From NCBI GenBank assembly GCA_002633005.1, contig NMRA01000140.1, forward strand, positions 62,001 to 126,000: a stretch of DNA of 64,000 nt, in the 5' to 3' direction. The notes under the pieces are model-generated. The model had not been told where the DNA came from. It did not search any database and was given only the letters and a program-made list of their open reading frames with translations. This DNA comes from Phoronis australis. Its lineage: Eukaryota > Phoronida > Phoronidae. Made by a program: the position numbers and the translations under genes. How positions within the stretch are numbered: the first letter of the stretch is position 1; every line of letters starts with the position of its first letter. Shown one piece after another: positions 1 through 14,715 of this stretch.

Positions 1-787
1 ATGACTACATTATGCGTTTGAGTTTATTGTTCAAACTCGCACTTTGTGACCTCTAGAATCGAGATTCAAATATGAGTTAAACTTGAGATTCCTACTAAAA
101 ATTTTAAATTTCAAGTTGACTTGAACTTTTAGCCTTAACGCCAGGGTCATCAAGTGCAAACCAGGATTAGACAGTTATCCTCTAAGTGGTTATATACTGG
201 AGGATACATTAACACACTCATCTTGAGTTTCCTATAAAAATAGAATAGAAAATGAGTAGGGATTTTTTTCCAGGTCGCCAAACATAATCTCAGGTCACAT
301 TGACAAGCTGCAGGTCACCAAATCTAGCCCTGTAGATATACCAGCAGTGGACATGTTCTGAACACTCTGTTGGTGTTAGAAGAAACACATTGTTTATAAA
401 ATAGTTCAAGCCTGTTTGCAAGCAGATACTAAACAATTTTTCTAACCTCTCTAATGTGCATTATCTTCAGAGTTGGTGTCCGTTATGCATTTAATAATTA
501 TATGAAAGCAGAGAGCGAATATTTCTGGCCTCAAATGTTTACTGATGGATAGCAGCTGCACCCATGTCAGTGGTCATAATTTACACACCATGTGACCAGC
601 CTGAGGTCACAAAGTCATGTCCAATTACCAATGTGTCTGTTGTGGGTCATACACTCAGTGTTGCAAGTCCTTTAGAACTTAGTTTTTCAATTGTAAAATT
701 GGTAAAAAAATTGACCTGACTACTGGCTCACTTACCTAAACCACTTGGCAATATTATGGTACCATCAGTTAAAAGTAACCAGAATTC

Positions 788-1358
788 CATATTATTATCA
801 TTATGAAAATTCACATTTATCTTCCAACTGGGAAGAGGACATGTAACGATCAATGTTTGGACGGTGCCAACTGCTTTGGCGCCTCCTAGTAGCAGTTTTG
901 TTCTTGTTGCGTCCGTGGCTGTTTCTCCTAAACCCTCTACAAGGTCATTAAAGTTGGCAACAGTACTTGTGTGGAGGTGATAATGGATGACGACGACATT
1001 GGGATGGATCCGACGGCATTTGGGTGGATCCGACGACATTCGGATAGATCCGACTCCTGCTGTGCTCCTTGTAGGAATTTCGTTTTTCTCCGTTTTCCTC
1101 TGTATCATTGGAGTTCAATGGTGGATGTTTATGAACTTTGGCCTATAGGTTTTTGTTAATGAGGCCATGGCACCTTTTTCGTCATCAAATGGATTTGACG
1201 TAGTGTACACCTCCTAGTGGCAGTTTTTTATTATGTTTTAGATTGGTTTTAGCGTCCATTTCTCTGTCGGCCAAAACAGTCTAAGAATCGCTTGTATTTG
1301 TGCTATCTGTGATGTACACGGCGGGCGCATATTAATGCTTCGCGTTGCTCTTGTTAAT
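788..1358 (+). repeat. Interspersed repeat family A, 5'-truncated copy
   Basis: Shares with the other copies the order: aaaattc-catttat, gggaagagga, gtatctcctaaaccctct, gacgacgac, the cctcctagtggca phrase and the 3' end gggcgcat..aatgct..gttgctcttgtt. No TIR or ORF of its own; the long minus-strand frame here is chance. Confidence 0.75.
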
Positions 1359-1461
1359 GTTATTTTCATGGAAATCATAGAAACTGTCCATTCATGTTTT
1401 TTTAGTTTCTGATTCTAAATCCCTTCTGTATCATAAACAAACTCGATTTTGTGTACAGAAA

Positions 1462-1539
1462 TCTTATTTGTAGTCCCAGAAAGGAAATCTGCGCATTAAT
1501 TCTTATTTGTAGTCCCAGAAAGGAAATCTGCGCATTAAT
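1462..1539 (+). repeat. Exact 39-bp tandem duplication
   Basis: TCTTATTTGTAGTCCCAGAA and the following 19 bases occur at 1462-1500 and again, unchanged, at 1501-1539. The perfect match implies a recent event or an assembly artefact. Confidence 0.95.
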
Positions 1540-4500
1540 TAGTAATGTTTTCTCTGTTCAATAAAATTGGGACAAATTCCTTGCTCTGCATGCACTTTTC
1601 ACCTTTTACTCAAAAACCAATTGATGGTAGACATCCTCTATTGCAGTTCTTGTTGAGTTTAATTGGGCAACCATAGACATGTGTTTATACAATTGGCTTG
1701 GTGAACTTGGGTAAAATCTCAGCAATCTTGAACATAAATAAATGCTGTATCATTTAGCAACTCTATACCATAGCCAACATCAGTCAATGTTTTAAGAAAT
1801 TCGCAACAATGTTAAGTGGAAAATGAAAAAAGGTCTATTTTTGGTCAAAATTGGTGAGATTTTAGCGTACAGAAAAACATGAGATATGTGACGGAAGATT
1901 TGGTTGAAGTTCATTCATGCACTACTGGGCTTGGTTACATAAAACTCAATGCTGTGCGTAGGTTTGATTCTTGCATCACTTCAAATGCATGGTTAACAAA
2001 CATCAACATGAGGCGTGATAATGCCTAGTCATTGTTGCTATCCAGCTTACTTATACGTTATTGGCAACCAAGCCCCGCTGTTTTAATATAGAACTCAGCT
2101 ATGAAAATTATTAATGTCGTTCCTCCCCTCCCGTGTGACAAGTGCCTGGATTTATTGCGCTGCCATCACCCTGCCACCTGGTCATCGTATTTTTTCCTAG
2201 GTTATTAATGTCACGCGGAATCCAGGACTAAGTTGAACATGGTTGAAATATAATTGGAGTATGACGAACATGGCCCCTTTCCATAGTCTCATTGGAACAC
2301 CAGCCTGAAATATCTACACCAGATACATGCTTGACATAATTGAAACTTATTGCATGCCATCATCTGATGGTTTTACCTGATTACCTGGCTTCCTGGTGGT
2401 GAAACTGAGGCTCTGATGGCTGTGCGCAAGTAACTGATGACCTCAGATGTTCAGCCGTCTCTACTGGTTTCACCTTGTGAGTGGGCTGTGAACTGAAGAC
2501 TTGATCCGCTCAGCTGTTGATGCCCTTTTGGGCAATGTTCGCCCGGCCAGCTGATGTGTGCTGTTAGTAATTGGCCTGATTGGAAGCACATGGTTGTGGT
2601 AACTGCTGTCACTTGGTCTGCAAACACCATCAGGTCACCTGCAACTGTTGTTAGTTCTGAGGACCGTGACCCTGTTATGGTCAGTTGTGGTTCGACTAGG
2701 GCCCTGTCCATAAGCTGACCAACTGGACTGAATGGAGTGGTGTGACTGGGGATCTGTTGCCAGTATCATTAATGGTAAATGGTGTTCCACCAAAGACTTA
2801 AGAGGAGTGTCCTTCATCACAAGCAGTGAGATATGAACGGAATGTGGCATGGATGGAATATTTTCAGGGTGAGGTTGTTTGGTGTACAATGTTGATCTGC
2901 CTTGTGTCTCCTGCTGATACATTAGTGGTGTACGAGTGGTTTTGGAAGAAAAATGTGGTATATTTTTTGTGCCAACATCTCATTTTTTCGGCATTAGTTT
3001 GTAGAAAGGAGTTACAGGACAGCGGGAGGAAACGCTAGTATTGAATACTTCTGGCTTATGGTAGACTATATTTTTTGATAGTCTGTAGTCTACAACACTA
3101 ATGTTTTTATGGCATTTGAGGAATGTTGTGCAAGGCTTATCTGGGGTTGACTGGAAAATGCATTCACATAGATTGTTTGGTGTGAACTAAGATCAGCCAT
3201 CTCTGTGGGAAGAAGCAACAAGATTCAGCCAGTCTCCTGAAGGCTGTCCAGAAGGCACTTGAGATAGAGTGTCATTGTGGAAGTGAAGTATGGGTAATTC
3301 ACTTTCCGTGCTCGACGATTAGGTCAGAGGTACACCTATCGTAATTCACTAAGAATCCTACCGCTCATCTGTCACAAAAACCACGAAAACTGCATGAAGT
3401 AACAAGTGACTTGTTGGTATAGAGAACAAAGATTCCACAACGCTAAACTTTTTTTGCACTCCACTCGTACACACTGGCTAATTTAAATTATCCAACAGGA
3501 CAGGTCGTTACTTCACAGGGATAGATTCAGGTAGTCAGTGGGACCCTTATGACACATAGGTCTCATCGGTGTCAACCAGCTCCCTATTCCTGCTCTATTC
3601 TAACAGGTGATCCTTTTTGAATAGGACCACCTATAGTGAAGTGCGTTATCTCTCTTGGATCATAATCTAAATGCCCCTGCTGACAGCAAGCCTCCACCCT
3701 CTACTTGTTGAAAAGTTTGAATAAGCCTCATTGCAAGCGCCCATCATTTGTATTAGCATCCAGTTATGATTGGCTTCACTGGTTATTTTCAGCAGTAAAA
3801 AGCCTTTTCAAATACAAACACTAAAATCAACTAAGATCGGTTTCTATTCACACATGCATTTGGTTTCATACCTAGGACATGTATTGCTGACATTGACGTC
3901 TACTGAGAACATAGTCTGACAGCCATACGCTCTCACCAGTTCAGAACCCGATTTTCAGCCAAATTCCGCCCTTGTCTTCACCTTTCTAATGCATCAGGCT
4001 GGCATGGTGGTGTCACGGGCCATTTTTTGGCTGACGCATGTTTCTATTCACGGCATGTGTGTTTATGTTTGGCCAGAGGGGCCTGGTTTTCGGTGTTTTT
4101 GAAAGAAGAGTGTCCGTTTATCATATCTACTGAATCCGAGGTATGTGGTGGCAATCCACTGGCACAAATGAATTTTTAGACGAACCCTGGTCTAACTAGA
4201 ACCTTTTCACTCATTTTTGAGGGAAGAGTGTTTTCATATGATGTCTAGAAAGCTGATTGGTGGATTTCAATGAAACTTGACACGGATGTGATGGCAATGT
4301 GCAGGGACAAGTCAATTTTTGTGCGGATTCAACCACTGCATCACCCCTGGTTACCATTTTGTTCGGTTGTCCGTGTTGGGAGTTCAGCAATGCTTGTACC
4401 TGTCTAGAAAAGAAAGATCTCGCTAAATTGTACGAGATATTGCTGTATATTTTCAATGAGAGCACGTGATTTTGGCTAGATTTTTCTTGCTGCGAGACAG

Positions 4501-6381
4501 CTATTCAACTCTGCCTGTTCAGTTATCTGTTCAAAATCTCAAAAATCCATACTAATACTTTGATGAAGTTTGGCGCAAGTGTGTAGGGCATCAAAAGGTC
4601 GGTCCAGGCCACTTTCAGTCTGCCCCTTCTCTGGGGCCAGGGCAGACTGAGGGGCTTAATGACGTGTTGATTTGTCGATGTCTGTGATTTAAATGGATAG
4701 GCTTAAAAATGCCACTTTCCAGTGAGTAGATCAACATTAAAATATCAACAAGTGCTGAAATAAGATGACCTGGTTTTTAACTTGGTATCGCAAAGTATCG
4801 CCTGATGATAACCGGTGGCAATGACGGCGGTGGGGGTGGGTCTAGCAATGTGCCTACTCTCTTGGCAAGTTTGTTATAGTAACATGTGGGACATGAGCAC
4901 GTAATAGTGGACCTCGTCATTGCACTCGACCACGTCACTGCCTAATGGGATGAATGACCTTGCCAGTAACAGTTGTCCTCGTTTAGAGAAAGCGACACAT
5001 CGACAAGCATTAGGTCGACTTTATTGAACACTATTTTGACATGTTCGAGGATGGGAATTCTGTCCCACATCTGGTGCCCTAGGTCCCAACCAGTATAGAC
5101 GTTTCTCGAAGTCAACAGGTCAATGGTCAAGGTCTTTTTAATGTCGAATTTTGGATTCTCATTTTCCAGGTCTGTCAATCTTAATTTCAACCAACTGGAA
5201 AGTCACACTTCAAGCACTTTCAAATAAGTGTGCTGCTTCCTTCCAGGTTACTTGAAGTTGATTTGAGATGTGGGTACACTTATGGAGACTACTTTAATAG
5301 TCATCAGCTTGTTTGGCAGTGATAGATGTTGGCTCTGGTTATGTCTGTCTGTTTATCTAGTGCAGTACTTCAAAGTTACCCTTCCATGGTATCTTTAAAA
5401 ATAGATCAAGGGTTTGCAGTTAATGGTGCCAGGGTTGTACCAGGTTACAAGCAATGGTATATGCATAATTGGATTAGTGGAATGTTACCTAATAGCAGTC
5501 AAGTGAAGAAAAATTAGCTTATTGTATGGTGTAGTTCCCTGTATCTGGTTAGATCAAGTACAGGCCATTTCAGACCATCATGTTTTCAGACACATGAACC
5601 TTATTGGCTCATATTTAGTTAGGTCAGCTGATTCACATCATATTGAGAGGTAATTTGCATTAGCCTGGTCAATTGTTACTGAAATGAAATTGGGAAATTA
5701 GGTTGCAGCAGTTAATGCCTGTAGTAATTAATCTGTTTTTGATGCTGATATTGGCAGATTAGCACTTGTGTCTGGATGTAAATAAGGGGTTACATGAAGG
5801 AGGGTACTTGGTCAGGACAGGAACTGTTCTGTGATTATGGCCGAGTTTCTGCCTGCCATAGAAGGAGTTTTTTGACCAAAAGTTGTATCAGCTTATGATT
5901 ATTAAGTTTAAGTCACAGTAATTTCAAACGGAAACAAAAATTTGCAATTTTGTTCTTTGTTCATTAAAACCTTTGTTTTTTTGTCAAAACACGTCTGTAT
6001 ACTACTGGTTGGCTGACTTTCCAAACAAGGCGGCGACTGTATGTAAACAGAAGGTGTGGTGGCAGTCTGCAAACGTGAATCCAACTTCACGCATATTTTG
6101 TTCCAATCATAGTTGACTGAATTTACAAAAAGCATCAGTTCAGCCACGTTTATCAGTTTTCATGGTTCTGAGTACTTTTCACCTGGATACTGTTTCAAGT
6201 ATTTTTTTGCTGCAGTGCATTTGGTACTGTACCACTAAGAGAAACACCGTTGCGCAACGCTAAGCCATCATACACTTGGGGGGGGGGTGTTGTGTAAATG
6301 TTTTTTCTACTATTGTTATTCTTATTGTTTTTTATCCTGTTATGGCCAAAAACTGATGTAATTACTCTTATTGTTTTACAG

Positions 6382-6498
6382 AATGAGAACGATGTGCTGG
6401 AGAGAGAGGTGCAGGTGACCTCTCTGGCCCAGGGTCAAAAGGTTGACCCCTCCCACTTTGAACTGCTTAAAGTACTGGGACAAGGCAGCTTTGGAAAG
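6382..6498 (+). CDS. rps6ka: RSK exon 1 of those visible: pre-kinase segment and glycine loop
   Basis: Acceptor ttgttttacag, donor gtaggt, 117 nt, phase 0 to 0. It encodes NENDVLEREVQVTSLAQGQ, then KVDPSHFELLKVLGQGSFGK, the start of the N-terminal kinase with its ATP-binding glycine loop. The frame stays open upstream to an ATG at 6298, but that stretch is a T-rich intron tail coding only Leu/Phe. An upstream exon must carry the start codon; I could not find it in 1-6381. Confidence 0.95.
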
Positions 6499-7239
6499 GT
6501 AGGTTATTCTGGGAGAGGTTTGGCAATCTTCTCTTTAAAAGTACAGTAGAGCTTACTTAATGTCATAAGGGATGATAGAATATGCTGGTTGTTGTCATGA
6601 AATGTCAAAAACCAAATAATTTCCTTTAAACTCCATGTAAAATAACACGCATAATGTCACGATTTATTGTCATGTTCCCAGATATTGTCTCTAAAAATCA
6701 GTATAGCTCGGTAGTATCCCTTTGTTAACACAAACTTCAACAAAATTGATTCTCGTCGGCTTATTAGCATTCTCTTTTTCTGTCTAAAAACTAACCTAAT
6801 TCATCTTAAATTCATTTGCCGTATCGGTTCTGGGGGTAAAAATAAGTTGTTTACTGTTTACTTGTCTAACTCTGACACTCTGTTTTGGTATGGTTAGCTT
6901 GTAAGAGTGTTTACGAAACCTGCTTAATGGAATATCCCGCTTATGATTATTTACATCAAAACCAAAGGTATTAAATAGAGATGTATTTGCATGCTCCTAA
7001 CTGCTAACCGACAATACTACTTTAACATCATCTACGCTAAACAAAGTGCAGTAGTATTCATTGATAATTTGTGAATATGAAAACAAAAAAATCTGCAAAT
7101 AGGTGACCTTTGCACTAATGACGTACCTCTCGGGCTCATATAACCCGCGTCATGCAGTGCTATTCCCTAGCACCAGGTCACGATACTAGACACGGTTCAG
7201 TGATTTGCGGCAGATCATTTTCGCCTCAAAACGCGTTCT

Positions 7240-7362
7240 TAAAAACGTTTGGCAATTTTCAACCTACTTCACTTTCACATCGTTGCTGCGTGTTGTGTTT
7301 CTAACTAATTTGCCCAAGCATTCACTGAGATAAGGAATTAGCTTGCAAGTTCCTCTTTAAGC
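7240..7362 (+). repeat. Dispersed repeat C, copy 1
   Basis: Shares attttcaac-tacttca, cattgtggctg- or catcgttgctg-type words and gataaggaattag-ttgcaagttc with 34548-34757, in the same order. Confidence 0.55.
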
Positions 7363-9265
7363 AGACTTCACTATGTTATGAATGAAATTTAAGGCCAGCT
7401 GAGTCTTTTTCTCTTGATAATGGTTTAATAATTCAAGGGACATTTTCATTCTTAGTAATCACGAAGGTCTCAAATTATAAGTCGAGTTACTCATCCACGC
7501 TAAATTTGCCTACAGCCTTTCTGTATCATGGTTGAAACTGATTTCCATTCCAAAGAGACCATGTAGGGCATTGGCGAGTAAAAAGAGTGTCGAAATGAGA
7601 TTGAACATAGCTTCCCATCCCATCTGAAATTGGTACTCATCACGTTAGTCACTGGTGATCTGTTCATTTTGTTGTAGAAACCCAATTACTTAGTTGACTA
7701 GGAAAATTGGAGACAATCGGCTTATTTTAAAATATCCACGTTAATGCTGTAAGCAAGAAGGAAATGGCCTTTTAATAATCCATTAGGTAGTGAGGTCTTT
7801 TCTATTCTCCTGTTGTGCTATTTTGTTTAATGATGGGAGACGTTATGAGGTTCAATTGTTCAACTTCGTGCCAGCTTACTTTCATTTGGATTTTTTACAA
7901 ATCCAAATTTTGGAATTGAAACCACTTTCTTCTTCATGTTTGTCTCTGTTGAATTTGTATTGTTGAATGGAAAGGAAATGCTAGTCAAATCTTGATATGA
8001 GAACTAAATTTTTTATCGTTAACAATCACTTTTCAGAAACAATGATTATGAGCAATGTGTGCAATGTTGTGGACATACCTAGAAATGATGCTTGTTGTAA
8101 CTGACATTGTGATCAGTGCGGTTCCTTCAACCTAGGCTTGCATATACCGGTATCATCTCCTCTCCCATCTGTTCAGTCTGTCCCCACTGTCCTTGTATCT
8201 GTCTTAAGGCCTGTTCGCACCTACTTACAGTAATTCTTGACCTATTTAGCACACAATATAGTGGTACAAGTGAAATTTTATTTTGTCAAATTCCTCAACA
8301 TTACATATGGAGAAAATTTTAGTCTGTTATTGACTTAGTTTGTTGGATGCAGCTGTTGTAAAAAACTTGTATTGAAGTTTCTATAATTTGCAGAAAAATG
8401 GAAAAATGACTACGTTAGCAATTATTTTTTGTGGCATATATGTATCTCCAGTACTAGAGAAGTGTTGATTTAAACTAACTGCCAAATTACGTAGTTGAAC
8501 CTTTCTAACTGTCTTCGGTAGTTAGCTGACACTAAAAGTGTTTCAGTTAGATGTTTTGATGTGTGGGTCATCAAAGTTATCGCAAAGTGGCTTTCTAAAA
8601 ACGTTCAGGCGTGTTTTTTTAAATTTTAAGTAGCTTATATATGGTCTGATAAGAAGTGCTTGTAGTTGAACAATAGTGAATATTTGAAAACAGATCAAAC
8701 AATAGCACAACACGTACCGTTATTGAGAATAGCATCCTCTGATAACTGTTGATGACTCTGAAGTTTAATGTTCATAAGGCATTGAAGAGTTTACTCTCTC
8801 TATTAAATCTACAAGTTTACTCTGAGGTTAATTTGCGATCTTAACTTGTACCCAAGTCCGAAGTTCCCCGTTCATACTAACCAATACTGTCCAAAACATC
8901 TACGCATCGGACATTGGTATGAAAGTCCCTTTAGAGGTACACAGACAATGTGTAGTAGAATGTGTTGGTTTCAGAATGATCTCACTGGAAATTTAATTCA
9001 TCTTGTGGTTCCTTATGTGTAATCCAATTTGTCTTCCATTCTATGTAGTGTTTCTTGTGTGGGGATTAGCTTAAATGTTGGTAAGGTCACATGTTTACCA
9101 CTGATAGTCATCTCAGTAGTATAATGGGTCTTCTTATTTCTATTGAGCCCTGAACTAATGAGACAGAACTATCTGTTGGTTATGGTTTCATTCATGATTA
9201 AAATATCTACCTGAACATAATTTAGACTCATGAAATGTACAGTGTCTTCTTTTTAACTGATATGA

Positions 9266-9554
9266 ATTATGCTGGATACTCTTGTTCCACGCCCAGTGCT
9301 CATGTGAACGCACCATGCCAATAGTAAAGCATGTCATTATGCTGGATAGTCTTGTTCCATGCCAAGTACTCATGTGAACGCACCCACTGTGGTAGTAGTA
9401 AGCATCTCATTATACTGGATAGTCTTGTTCCATGCCAAGCACTCATGTGAACACACCCACTGTGGTAGTAGTAAGAATCTCATTATACTGGATAGTCTTC
9501 TTCCATGCCAAGTACTCATGTGAACGCACCCACTGTGGTAGTAGTAAGCATGTA
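9266..9554 (+). repeat. 70-73-bp x 4 tandem repeat in RSK intron 1
   Basis: Units at 9266-9335 (70 bp), 9336-9408, 9409-9481 and 9482-9554 (73 bp each), each starting attat-ctggatagtctt and ending gtagtagtaagcat. It lies well inside the intron, unlike the junction-overlapping arrays. Confidence 0.93.
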
Positions 9555-10824
9555 AACAGTTCATTAGATGTCACTTGTGTTGTGAGTACTCAAAGTACTC
9601 AAGCCTGTTTCTGGTCATGCATGTGGTGATGTGCATGCGTCTGGGACAATGCACTCATTTCACAACGGAAATTGCAGATATTATTGTTCTGCTTAGAACC
9701 CCAGGCGGCAATCACGGGAAGTTGTACAGCCTTTGTGGTGGTCTCTTCTGGCCGAATATTGCTGAAGGCACCTGTCATGCATCTACAAGTTTGTAAAGTT
9801 GAAATGCCAGCTAAAGTCAGCTTCCGCCTTTTGACAATAGGAGGATTTCCTTTTGGCTTTCGATGAAACCACCTCGGGTCAGATGCAGGGTCGGGGTGAG
9901 GGGGGCTCCGACCTTGTGGCCATTTCATAACCCTTCGTTATAGCTATTCAAAAGTGGCCAAGTAGGGTGTCGAAACCCACTGGACCCCCACTCTTGATTT
10001 GCGGCCATCACCTTGTCCCATGGTGACTCAGCCACGTCATTACAGGAAAAGACGTTTGAGACCATCTGCAGGCACCATTTCTTGCCAGAGTCTAAATCCT
10101 GTAGTTATTTCACTGCATAAAATATCTTTTCACCTCATGAATGTATCTTATGTTCTGCAATAACTGGCCTTCCTTAGCTTTACAAAGCCTTGCTTGTGTC
10201 ATGCTTGGCAACCAGTTCATTTAGCCATTTCCCTCATCTTGCTATGTTTACATTCAGTGCATTCTTGGTTACTACTGACCCAGATTCAACCCAAAATAGT
10301 TCTCTTTGAAAAAGGTCATTTAGTCTCAGCTGTGTTCATGTGGTCTTCAGCTTACATATAATGTATAATGGAAAGCAGTGGCTGACATGTTTTCAGCTGT
10401 GGGGCTTTGGAAGATTGTGTTGACTTAGTAATCCATTGTTTAGTGATTGTATTGTGAGATGTTATGATTAGGTTAAACACTAAATGGTGTATACCTGCAA
10501 AACTGATAATGCACTAAAATTCCACTAATTTAAGACACAATATGGTGGGCAAGAGGTATCTTTTTCCCATCTTTCACAAAACATGAGTAGCACCAAAGTA
10601 GTGCTTAACCGTTTTAAAATTACGCAATATAACTACCATAACACATCGTTCGAAAAATTGCGGAAATGCACAACAGTGGTAGAAGCATTTAGAAACAGAA
10701 AAGAGCTAATTGTCGTATTAAAAATTTTTAAGATTTTACTGAAGGGCTTTGTGGTGTTTACAGTATTAAATTTTGCGTAATGCATGTTGAATTGTAACAT
10801 CACCCAGTGTCATGATGTTTGCAG

Positions 10825-10906
10825 GTGTTTCTGGTGCGAAAGATAACTGGTTCTGATGCTGGGACACTATATGCAATGAAGGTTCTCAAGAAAGCTACAC
10901 TCAAAG
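10825..10906 (+). CDS. rps6ka: RSK exon 2: kinase beta strands with catalytic lysine
   Basis: Acceptor tgtttgcag, donor gtaagc, 82 nt, phase 0 to 1. It encodes [13 protein letters not shown] and [14 protein letters not shown]; the lysine of YAMK is the ATP-anchoring residue of the N-terminal kinase. Confidence 0.96.
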
Positions 10907-12734
10907 GTAAGCTGTCCTAGTCCTTCCCGCACTGTCTTAAACCAGAATCTTTATCTTTTTAGCATGATATGGTGGAAAAGTTGTCAAGTTTCTGAACAAA
11001 AATGGTTGGAACATTGCTCATCGTCATTTACAGCTGTAATACAACAATAGGTGGTAAAATGCTGTTATTTGTCATTTGGTGTGAGATGCCGTGTCACGAC
11101 TTCATACGGTCTCTTGTATGTTTTTCCCTCAATTTAACTCTTTTTGTAGAAGCTATTTCTGGCTTGGATCCTTTGAGTTGTTGAAGAGTTCTCAGAGGAA
11201 ACGAGTACTCGACTTGATTGATTAAGTTTGCCAGAGGATATTGATTCAACTGGAATACCTTTTTGATACTCTCTTGACTTTCTTTATCTTGGATGCCGTA
11301 CAAAAATGAAACCTCCTACAGAGATGATAGCTGAATTAGTGTCCGCATTGTAGCAAATTTTTTACAAATTTCTGAAATAACAGTGAATTTAATTTCAAAT
11401 GGTTTTTACAAGATATGATTGAACAAAATGTTTAAAAGCTTTGTGTTGTCATACTTAATTTCATAGTCGGTCTCTCTGAAGAAATATCGCTCCAAGCTCA
11501 TTTAAGTGGTCACTTTTTACACATTTTCTTGTTAAATTGATATTATTAAAATGTAACCCTTGCAGTTTCCTTGCCGAAGCTCTTGCTGAGCAAAAATCAA
11601 TATGGCTACCTAGTTTTAGTTGCGAGTTGTTGGTCCTACTAAATTAATAACTTAAAATCACTCCAGTCATATGAATAAATGATTCATTCACCTGTGAGAA
11701 GCTAGCACCTGATCTATGCCATCTGTGCTGTGGTCGCAGTTCGAAATGTTGATCCTGACTGACATTGAATGGGTTGCTTTTACTCTGCATTTATTTGCAA
11801 GACATTACAAAGTGTTCCAGTGGGCGTATGCTGTCAAGCTAATGTCTAATATCAACTTGAGGCAGTCAATGGAAGTCTAATGATAAGGGGCTGCAGCAGT
11901 GTATGTCTTTACTGTTTCTCATTTTAATTAAAGGTCACAGTCTTCTTAATAAAAGAACAATTGTTTGTTATGGGTGTATGTCATTGTAATGATTATTGCA
12001 CAGTAGCTAGTATTTTGTTGCCGTTGGTAGAACTTCTGCGGCTTTATATTTTCTTTTGCAGAGTTTGTATGTGTCCCTGATTTCTCAACAAGTTTTGTTG
12101 CATGTTATAGGCTACACTGTTGTTTGCGAATTTGTCTGTCGATTTTGAGTGAGGTTAATTAGAAAAATTAAAGGCAACAGTTAATTTGTGAAAATGACAT
12201 GTGAAACATTGCAATACATTTTGGAACTGTGATATTTTTGACCTATTGTTTTGTGAAAGAAACTAGTTTTTATTACATAAAATTGAGTGCATAATCCATC
12301 AAATACAGAACATTTTATCTGACTTAAATCTCAATTTGATTGACAACATTGCTTCACACAGACATGTTCAAATAGTTTCTTATTCTTTCACAGTATAGCA
12401 TTGTTGTTGATTTAGAACAAGTGGCTCTGTCAAAACTGTGACTGAAAACTAATTGAAAAACTCCAGAGTACAAAACTAAAAATGAACAAACTATTGAGCT
12501 CTGGTATTTACCGTTTTTTAGATTTACACCTGTTATCTAAAAGTTTTTCAAAATTTTAGAACTAGGTAATAGTCAGTTACAGACGCATTTTGAGAACCAG
12601 TTTTCTCAACTGAATAATGGGCATCAAACTGGTTCTCAAAATCCGTGACCCTTGTAAGTGACTTGCCTAAAATTGTTTTAAGAAGCTGAAAACGAATGCT
12701 GTGTGACGAGATGTCTCGCTGTATGTTATTCCAG
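10907..12734 (+). other. RSK intron 2
   Basis: 1.8 kb. Apart from the inverted repeat at 12545-12685 I see nothing notable. Confidence 0.8.
12545..12685. repeat. Imperfect inverted repeat upstream of RSK exon 3
   Basis: ATTTTGAGAACCAGTTT near 12583-12603 pairs with AAACTGGTTCTCAAAAT near 12628-12644, and the flanks (aaaattttaga..gttac and gtgac..taaaattgtttt) extend the match less well. It ends about 50 bp before exon 3. Confidence 0.7.
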
Positions 12735-12815
12735 TTCGAGACCGCGTGCGTACAAAGATGGAGCGAGATATCCTAGCTGATGTTAATCACCCGTTTATTG
12801 TGAGGTTACATTATG
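12735..12815 (+). CDS. rps6ka: RSK exon 3: alpha-C helix region
   Basis: Acceptor ttattccag, donor gtaagt, 81 nt, phase 1 to 1. It encodes [20 protein letters not shown] and IVRLHY; the glutamate of KMERDIL is the alpha-C residue that pairs with the catalytic lysine. The last ten exon bases and the donor start a four-copy 58-bp tandem repeat (12806-13037). Confidence 0.96.
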
Positions 12816-13037
12816 GTAAGTTGGTATGTTAATACGAAGACCGTGTAGGACTAGAACAAGGCATTACATTATGGTAAGTTGGTATGATAATACGAAGATC
12901 GTGTAGGACTAGAACAAGGCATTACATTATGGTAAGTTGGTATGTTAATACGAAGACCGTGTAAGACTAGAGCAAGGCATTACATTATGGTAAGTTGGTA
13001 TGTTAATACGAAGACCGTGCAGGACTAGAACAAGGCA
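12806..13037 (+). repeat. 58-bp x 4 tandem repeat overlapping RSK exon 3 donor
   Basis: Units at 12806-12863, 12864-12921, 12922-12979 and 12980-13037, nearly identical. Each starts with the last ten bases of exon 3 (ttacattatg) followed by a consensus gtaagt. The array therefore holds four equivalent 5' splice sites. Using any but the first would add 58 nt or multiples, and the added sequence reaches an in-frame TAA after five codons. Confidence 0.97.

Positions 13038-14715
<1,678 letters not shown>

Larger units (their letters stand above)
1..6381. other. Upstream region or 5' intron, no recognised exon
   Basis: Holds family A copy 1, the 39-bp duplication and AT-rich unique sequence. I looked for an RSK first exon (start codon and acidic or proline-rich leader before the kinase) and found none that I could support. 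Confidence 0.7.
6499..10824 (+). other. RSK intron 1
   Basis: 4.3 kb holding dispersed repeat C (7240-7362) and the 73-bp tandem array (9266-9554). Otherwise unique AT-rich sequence. Confidence 0.8.

Noticed and set aside
728-1108. 126-codon ORF on the minus strand
   Set aside because: It lies antisense in a family A repeat and other copies do not keep the frame.
5326-5517. 63-codon ORF with a signal-like start
   Set aside because: No splice site, homologue or in-frame context supports it; ORFs of this size are frequent here.
6298-6381. In-frame ATG and hydrophobic leader upstream of RSK exon 1
   Set aside because: The Leu/Phe-rich leader is a translation of the intron's T-rich tail ending in a good acceptor; RSK proteins have no signal peptide.
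9266-9554. CRISPR-like array
   Set aside because: The 73-bp units are contiguous with no unique spacers, and this is animal DNA; it is a minisatellite.
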